This document shows, piece by piece, positions 8,491 through 12,397 of a stretch of DNA of 12,397 nt. The notes beneath the pieces were generated by a model, which worked only from the letters and a program-made list of their open reading frames with translations, made no database searches and was not told the DNA's origin. The stretch lies in assembly GCA_947255165.1 (NCBI GenBank), contig CAMYFZ010000056.1, positions 1-12,397 on the forward strand, in the 5' to 3' direction. The translations under genes and the position numbers were made by a program. This DNA is from an uncultured Varibaculum sp. Lineage in GTDB: Bacteria > Actinomycetota > Actinomycetes > Actinomycetales > Actinomycetaceae. Numbering within the stretch: the stretch's first letter is position 1; each line of letters begins with the position of its first letter.

Positions 8491-9039
8491 TTAACGCGGG
8501 CGCCGCTTTTTGCGATTCTGCTGGTTGGGGCGGTTCTTTTTCGGTTTCTTTTTCTCTTCCTCCATCGGTTCCTGCCCTTTTCGATTCCAGCGGGGATTCT
8601 CTAAATGCCTATCCTGCATCTGCTCGCGATACCAGGTGGGAGCCAAACGGGTACCCCGGGAGGGCGAAAATCCCAGCTGGCGATAGTAGGCGCGCAGCCA
8701 AGCCGGACGCACGCCCTCCGGATAGTAGAGGTTAGTCAACCCCCAAATAATTCCCACCAATCCGATAAGTGCGCCGACTAAAGAAACAGTGAGTAGCAGG
8801 TAATTCCAGGGGCGCGGGCTGGCGCTCGCCGGCAGACTCGCTCCGATCATCAAGAAAAACAGCCCCAGTGCCGGTAGGAACACCAACATCCAGCGCTCAT
8901 CCATAATCAGGATGCCAGAGCGAGAAACATCCTTCTTTTGTTTCGGGATCCAAAAACGGGCTCTTGCGCTGCCGAGACGAACCCAGACGGAACCGGCTAA
9001 GAGCAACACGCCCATAAGTAAGGCAATAATGTGATTCAT
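8491..9039 (-). CDS. Small membrane protein of unknown function with highly basic C-terminal tail
   Basis: I do not recognise this 182-residue protein. Three hydrophobic segments are visible at about residues 3-20, 50-70 and 79-103. They are separated by a basic loop (RLGSARARFWIPKQKK, 21-36) and a short Ala/Ser/Pro linker. Residues 104-160 are soluble and aromatic- and Arg-rich (NLYYPEGVRPAWLRAYYRQLGF). The last about 22 residues are almost all Lys/Arg/Asn/Gln/Pro, ending KKRRPR, so this end probably faces the cytoplasm and may touch phospholipid or nucleic acid. The start at 9039 is supported by a -10-like TAGGCT six bases upstream (leaderless form). It sits on the same strand between the fructosamine-kinase-like gene (113 bp upstream) and htrA (155 bp downstream), so a shared transcript with htrA is possible. 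It is called a gene because the reading frame, hydrophobic pattern and promoter agree. Confidence 0.8.
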   Translation of the reverse strand: MNHIIALLMGVLLLAGSVWVRLGSARARFWIPKQKKDVSRSGILIMDERWMLVFLPALGLFFLMIGASLPASASPRPWNYLLLTVSLVGALIGLVGIIWGLTNLYYPEGVRPAWLRAYYRQLGFSPSRGTRLAPTWYREQMQDRHLENPRWNRKGQEPMEEEKKKPKKNRPNQQNRKKRRPR

Positions 9040-9073
9040 GAAACTAGCCTAACCCGTTTGGAGGCTTTGCAAA
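9040..9073 (-). promoter_or_regulatory. Putative leaderless promoter of the small membrane protein gene
   Basis: Read on the minus strand, TTTGCA (9073-9068) and TAGGCT (9051-9046) are separated by 16 bp, and the ATG at 9039 starts exactly six bases after TAGGCT. No ribosome binding site of normal spacing is seen. The rest of the 113-bp gap to the upstream kinase gene holds only a weak stem (about 9093-9119, one bulge) without a T-run. Confidence 0.55.
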
Positions 9074-9152
9074 GATCCCGGCCAAAAGCGCCCGCGAGAT
9101 TTATTCCTAATCTGCGCGAATGTAAAAACCGCCAGCGGGCTTCCCCGAGGTA

Positions 9153-10013
9153 TTAGAGATACTGGCGAGCCAGTTGCACCGTGTGGGGGCCGTAGGAACC
9201 GCCAAACAGATTGGCGTGTACTGCCAATATATGGAGCTGGTGCAAACCGATGCGTTCTTCCCACCCCGCAGCTAAGGGGGAAACCTGGTTATATCCCTGG
9301 TAGATTTCCTCTAGATAGGGCTGCCCGAAAACTCCCAGGGCCGCCAAATCGGTTTCCGCGTGTCCGCCTGCCGGAGCCGGATCTATCAGCACCCCCACCA
9401 CTTTGGGAAGGGGCTGCTCCGAGGCAGCGCCCCGTCCTGCCAGAGCAGGAAAATGTTTTAAAGCTCCCGCGGGTGCCCACATTACGTTCCCGGTCCACAG
9501 ATCACCGTGAATCCGCGCCGCCCGCGAGTTTACTAGCTCCGGTTCGGGAACATCGAAGATTCCATCGCGTAGGCGCTCAGCTAGCCGTTCTAAAACCGCG
9601 GCCCCCGCGCTGTCAATAGAGCCATTAGCGAGGGCAGGCGGCAGATTCGGCAAAATCCGGTGATCAGCGAAAAACTCGCCCCAGCTTTGCCCATCGTCCT
9701 CGTAGATTAAATCCATTCGGGAGCGTCCCATAAAGCCGGGACCGGAATAACCCAGAGGCGGCTGCCCGAACCAATCTGCTCCGCCCGCGTGAGTAATCGC
9801 CAAGGCTGCCCCGAAAGCCCTCGCTGCTTCGCTGGTGATAGCGGTAGAGGGAATCAGTTCGGTATCTAAAAATCCGGGTCCGGAAGCCGCGACTTTCACC
9901 ACGTGCGCCCCGCCTTTATCCATCGGCTCAGCCAGCCACTTTAACCCCAGTTCTTCTAGTTCCAGAGCCTGGGGATGGCGATTATCAACCTTGTGGTAAA
10001 CCTGCTCACTCAT
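9153..10013 (-). CDS. Fructosamine kinase family protein
   Basis: The predicted role is an ATP-dependent cytoplasmic kinase that phosphorylates sugar-derived adducts on amines (fructosamine or ribulosamine), allowing protein deglycation. It has 286 residues. The kinase fold is seen in RIHGDLWTGNVMW at 167-179, with Asp171 as the catalytic base and Asn176, then LIDPAPAGGHAETDLA at 209-224 with Asp211 as the metal ligand. The C-terminal GLHQLHILAVHANLFGGSYG is characteristic of the actinobacterial branch. The protein begins at the strand equivalent to the ATP-lysine region (YHKVDN, 6-11), as short actinobacterial members do. No upstream extension with a glycine-rich loop is visible, since the gap to argS is only 84 bp. 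A roughly 20-residue Ala/Gly/Pro stretch at 182-203 lengthens the usually tight link between the catalytic loop and the DPA motif. It is divergent from argS. Substrate specificity cannot be read from the sequence. Confidence 0.9.
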   Translation of the reverse strand: MSEQVYHKVDNRHPQALELEELGLKWLAEPMDKGGAHVVKVAASGPGFLDTELIPSTAITSEAARAFGAALAITHAGGADWFGQPPLGYSGPGFMGRSRMDLIYEDDGQSWGEFFADHRILPNLPPALANGSIDSAGAAVLERLAERLRDGIFDVPEPELVNSRAARIHGDLWTGNVMWAPAGALKHFPALAGRGAASEQPLPKVVGVLIDPAPAGGHAETDLAALGVFGQPYLEEIYQGYNQVSPLAAGWEERIGLHQLHILAVHANLFGGSYGPHTVQLARQYL

Positions 10014-10097
10014 AGCCCTATTGTGCCAGCCAGGTACCGGTGTGGGCTAGCTCGCCAGATTTGGCGATAAATACGCCTGGCAGTCTAGGCTTAAAGC
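10014..10097. promoter_or_regulatory. Divergent promoter region between the kinase gene and argS
   Basis: Towards argS, TAGGCT at 10086-10091 lies exactly six bases before the ATG at 10098, with TTGGCG at 10061-10066 as a possible but widely spaced -35 (19 bp). Towards the kinase gene, CACAAT on the minus strand (10025-10020) lies six bases before the ATG at 10013; it is a weaker -10 and has no clear -35. Between them, CGCCA (10053-10057) and TGGCG (10062-10066) form a perfect inverted repeat with a 4-base spacer. A further CGCC at 10074-10077 can pair with the same TGGCG arm. The palindrome could be an operator; this is inference. Confidence 0.5.
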
Positions 10098-11768
10098 ATG
10101 ACTCCAGAAGAACTAAGTGCCCTAATCCGCCAGATTCTTGTCACCCTGGCAGCCGACACCGGTTTAGATCCGGATGCTATCCCGGAAACCGTGAAAGTTG
10201 AGCGTCCCCGTTCGCGCGATAATGGCGATTGGTCAACAAATGTGGCTATGCAGCTGGCAAAGAAAGCAGGTATGGCGCCGCGCGACCTTGCCGCCAAGAT
10301 TACTGCCCAGCTTGACCAGGTAGCAGGCATTTCGAAAACTGAGGTGGCCGGGCCCGGGTTCGTAAATATCTGGCTGGGAGCCGCCGCTGCCGGGGCGCTA
10401 GTGTCAACGATTTTGCAGGCCGGGAAAGACTACGGGCACAGCGAAGTTTTGAGCGGGCAAAACATCAACGTGGAATATGTGTCTGCCAACCCTACTGGCC
10501 CCATCCATTTGGGGGGAGGACGCTGGGCGGCAGTAGGCGACACCCTCTCCCGGATTCTGGCGGCCAGCGGGGCGGAGGTTACTCGCGAATACTATTTCAA
10601 TGACCACGGCGCCCAGATCACTCGCTTTGCCAAGTCGCTTTTGGCGCGGTGGCAAGGCAAAGAGGTGCCGGAGGATGGTTACGGCGGGCAGTACGTCCTC
10701 GATATTGCGAGTAAAGTAGCAGCGCGCGCCGCTAAAGAGGGCGTGCAGCTAGCGGAGCTGCCGGAAGCGCAGGCGGAAGAATATTTCCGGGAAGCCGGCA
10801 CCACCTTGATGTTTGCCGAGATCAAAGAGTGTTTGCATGATTTCCGCGCCGATTTTGATGTTTTCTTCCACGAGGACGAGCTACACACTTCCGGGGCAGT
10901 TACTGACGCGATCGAAGAACTGCGTTCCCGCGGCGTCATCTATGAAAAAGATGGCGCTACCTGGCTGAAGTCCACTAAATATGGGGATGATAAAGACCGG
11001 GTGATATTGAAGTCGGATGGCGAACCCGCCTATTTCGCAGCCGATATTGCCTATTACCGGGACAAACAGTGCCGGGGAGCCACCCACGAAATCTTGATTC
11101 TGGGCGCTGACCACCACGGATATATTGACCGCATGTATGCCATGTGTGCAGCCTTTGGGGGCAAGCCGGGTCAAAGCCTAGAGATCATTATCGGGCAGAT
11201 GGTGAATCTGAAAGAAAACGGCGTGGAAGTGAAAATGTCGAAACGCGCCGGCACGGTCATTACTCTAGATGACCTGGTAGATGCGGTAGGAGTCGATGCT
11301 GCCCGCTATTCGCTGGTGCGAGTCTCGATGGATTCCACTGTCGATATTGATCTAGATTTGCTGCGCTCCCACACCAATGAAAACCCGGTTTACTATGTGC
11401 AATACGCGCATGCCCGCACCTGTTCGGTGGGGCGCAATGCCGATGAAGCCGGAGTGAAAGCTGATGGTAAATACGATGCGTCCTCGCTCTCTAGCCAAGC
11501 AGATAAGGATCTGCTAGGGATTTTGGCGCAATACCCGGCAGAGTTGAAACTGGCTGCGGAAGAGCGCGAACCCCATCGGATCCCGCGCTACCTGGAAAAA
11601 CTGGCGGCTGGCTATCACACTTGGTACAACCAGTGCCGGGTGATTCCCCGCTCCGGCGAGGAAATAACCGACGCGCACGTGGCGCGCCGGCACCTGAATG
11701 AGGCCGTGCGACAAGTGCTAGAAAATGGCTTGGATCTTTGCGGAGTGGTAGCTCCCGAGCGGATGTAA
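10098..11768 (+). CDS. argS: Arginine--tRNA ligase (arginyl-tRNA synthetase)
   Basis: This class I synthetase charges tRNA-Arg with arginine using ATP, in the cytoplasm. It has 556 residues, a normal length. The N-terminal tRNA D-loop-binding (Add-1) domain covers about 1-90, ending in GPGFVNIWL. The catalytic domain has the HIGH-type signature as NPTGPIHLGGGRWAAVGD, with HLGG at 137-140; Gly in the last place is usual in actinobacterial ArgS. It then has YYFNDHGAQ at 165-173, ILGADHHGYIDRM at 334-346 and KMSKR at 379-383. The anticodon-binding DALR domain runs from about 430 (NPVYYVQYAHAR) to the end, and the protein closes with the typical ERM. The start at 10098 fits a -10 element six bases upstream and no ribosome binding site. 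It is followed by argR after 15 bp, so the two are probably one transcript. Confidence 0.98.
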   Translation: MTPEELSALIRQILVTLAADTGLDPDAIPETVKVERPRSRDNGDWSTNVAMQLAKKAGMAPRDLAAKITAQLDQVAGISKTEVAGPGFVNIWLGAAAAGALVSTILQAGKDYGHSEVLSGQNINVEYVSANPTGPIHLGGGRWAAVGDTLSRILAASGAEVTREYYFNDHGAQITRFAKSLLARWQGKEVPEDGYGGQYVLDIASKVAARAAKEGVQLAELPEAQAEEYFREAGTTLMFAEIKECLHDFRADFDVFFHEDELHTSGAVTDAIEELRSRGVIYEKDGATWLKSTKYGDDKDRVILKSDGEPAYFAADIAYYRDKQCRGATHEILILGADHHGYIDRMYAMCAAFGGKPGQSLEIIIGQMVNLKENGVEVKMSKRAGTVITLDDLVDAVGVDAARYSLVRVSMDSTVDIDLDLLRSHTNENPVYYVQYAHARTCSVGRNADEAGVKADGKYDASSLSSQADKDLLGILAQYPAELKLAAEEREPHRIPRYLEKLAAGYHTWYNQCRVIPRSGEEITDAHVARRHLNEAVRQVLENGLDLCGVVAPERM

Positions 11769-11770
11769 TG

Positions 11771-11775
11771 GGAAG
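11771..11775 (+). promoter_or_regulatory. Ribosome binding site of argR
   Basis: GGAAG lies eight bases before the argR ATG at 11784, in the 15-bp gap after the argS stop. A second purine run, AGGGG at 11778-11782, is too close to the start to be the main site. The pattern favours translation from an argS-argR mRNA over a separate promoter. Confidence 0.6.
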
Positions 11776-11783
11776 ATAGGGGC

Positions 11784-12278
11784 ATGGCAACCGTACCGAC
11801 CACTAAGGCTGCGCGCGAGGAAGCGATCCGTGAAATCCTCAGTCAACAGGAAATCTCTAGCCAGTCACAGCTGCTTACCCACTTGGCTGAACGCGGAATC
11901 CCGACTACCCAAGCTACTTTGTCGCGGGATCTTTTAGCTTTACGAGCCACCAAAGTGCGTGCTACCAGCGGTAAAACTATCTATATGCTGCCGGAGCCCT
12001 ATCCGGTGCGAGTGCGGCGGGGACAGGAAGATCCCGGTAATGAAAAGTTGGCGAAATGGTGCCAGGACCTGCTGGTATCTTCCGCAGTGGTGCATAACCA
12101 GGTAGTGCTGCGCACCCCGGCGGCAGGCGCCCAGTTGCTCGCAGGCGCGATCGATATGGCGTGGTTTGATACTGTGCTCGGCTGCATTGCCGGTGACGAT
12201 ACTATCTTGGTCATCTGCAAAACTGACGAAGATGCTAATGCCCTAAACGAGCTGTTCATGCAGTTCGTTACCGATTAG
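11784..12278 (+). CDS. argR: Arginine repressor
   Basis: This is a transcription factor that senses arginine, normally acting as a hexamer that represses arginine biosynthesis genes and, in many bacteria, activates arginine use. It has 164 residues, the usual family size. The N-terminal winged-helix domain covers about 1-75, with the recognition-helix motif QATLSRDLLAL at 43-53. The C-terminal oligomerisation and arginine-binding domain covers about 88-164. It contains VVLRTPAAGAQLLAGAID at 107-124 and GCIAGDDTILVICK at 133-146, where the GDDT Asp pair contacts arginine across the trimer interface in known homologues. It sits directly after argS. No arginine biosynthesis genes (argCJBDFGH) are seen in the window, unlike the common actinobacterial arg cluster. 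I found no convincing ARG box upstream of argS. Confidence 0.96.
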   Translation: MATVPTTKAAREEAIREILSQQEISSQSQLLTHLAERGIPTTQATLSRDLLALRATKVRATSGKTIYMLPEPYPVRVRRGQEDPGNEKLAKWCQDLLVSSAVVHNQVVLRTPAAGAQLLAGAIDMAWFDTVLGCIAGDDTILVICKTDEDANALNELFMQFVTD

Positions 12279-12297
12279 TTTGCGATGCAATGAGCGT

Positions 12298-12397
12298 GGG
12301 GTCTGGGTTTTATCCGAGTGGGTGCGGTGGGCATAAGAATTCGGAAAACGTCGCTACGTTTTCCGAATTCTTGGGCGGGAGGAAAAATCCAGACCCC
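12298..12397. repeat. Nested inverted repeat downstream of argR (two-tier palindrome, possibly MITE-like or a transcript-end structure)
   Basis: An outer pair joins 12298-12311 to 12384-12397: GGGGTCTGG pairs with CCAGACCCC, then one G-T wobble, then TTTT with AAAA, 14 pairs in all. Inside it a perfect 17-bp inner stem pairs 12335-12351 with 12356-12372 around the 4-base loop CGCT. The outer right arm ends exactly at the last base of the window, so the element may continue. The inner stem is A/T-rich at its outer ends and is not followed by a T-run, so it is a poor classical terminator. No coding sequence lies within it. Confidence 0.8.

Noticed and set aside
8439..8735. Plus-strand open frame of 98 codons starting in the htrA upstream gap
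   Set aside because: Most of it lies antisense to the small membrane protein gene, with no ribosome binding site and low-complexity content. The minus-strand gene has better promoter and protein features.
9088..9140. Possible terminator stem after the fructosamine kinase gene
   Set aside because: The best stems need a bulge or a very long loop and no T-run follows on the minus strand, so I do not annotate it as a terminator.
12331..12350. GCATAAGAATTC resembling half of an ARG box near argR
   Set aside because: The similarity is explained by the arms of the large inner hairpin, it lies downstream of argR instead of in a promoter, and the second half does not fit the known arrangement.

Overview
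The window looks like a chromosomal segment of a moderate-GC actinobacterium. The best evidence is the adjacent rpoB-rpoC pair. Its beta-prime subunit carries the long coiled-coil insert near residues 139-230 that is typical of Actinobacteria, and it begins with a typical actinobacterial N-terminus. The DXWSGN-type fructosamine kinase, the HLGG form of the arginyl-tRNA synthetase HIGH motif, and several promoters that seem to drive leaderless mRNAs fit the same phylum. The gene mix and composition suggest Actinomycetaceae-like organisms (Actinomyces, Varibaculum, Mobiluncus and relatives). That family-level placement is inference.

Layout. 1-1283 is the 3' part of rpoB, followed after 30 bp by complete rpoC (1314-5210), both on the + strand, ending in a very strong intrinsic terminator (perfect 20-bp stem). 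5389-6504 (+) encodes a secreted zinc metalloprotease of the metzincin type. It has a signal peptide, HELGHLLGVDH, a long Pro/Thr/Ser repeat tail and an unusual hydrophobic-basic C-terminus. It converges on a minus-strand block across a shared hairpin (6516-6552). The minus-strand block, read in transcription order, is a fructosamine-kinase-family protein (10013-9153), a small membrane protein of unknown function with a highly basic tail (9039-8491), and a membrane-anchored HtrA-type serine protease with a PDZ domain (8335-6563). Divergent from the kinase are argS (10098-11768) and, 15 bp later, argR (11784-12278) on the + strand. The window ends in a nested inverted repeat of at least 100 bp.

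Functionally, most of the window is housekeeping: transcription (RpoBC), translation (ArgS) and arginine-responsive regulation (ArgR). The accessory interest lies in the cell-envelope genes. One is a secreted protease and one an envelope-stress-type protease, and they face each other. A protein-deglycation kinase lies next to an uncharacterised membrane protein. Several starts (5389, 9039, 10098, and less clearly 10013) lie exactly six bases after a -10-like hexamer and lack a convincing ribosome binding site, which points to leaderless translation.

I see no mobile element genes, CRISPR array, tRNA or rRNA, and no gene cluster that I would call a new defence or biosynthetic system. The items most worth a second look are the metalloprotease architecture, the terminal nested inverted repeat, the shared leaderless promoter layout and the tandem 11-bp repeats upstream of htrA.
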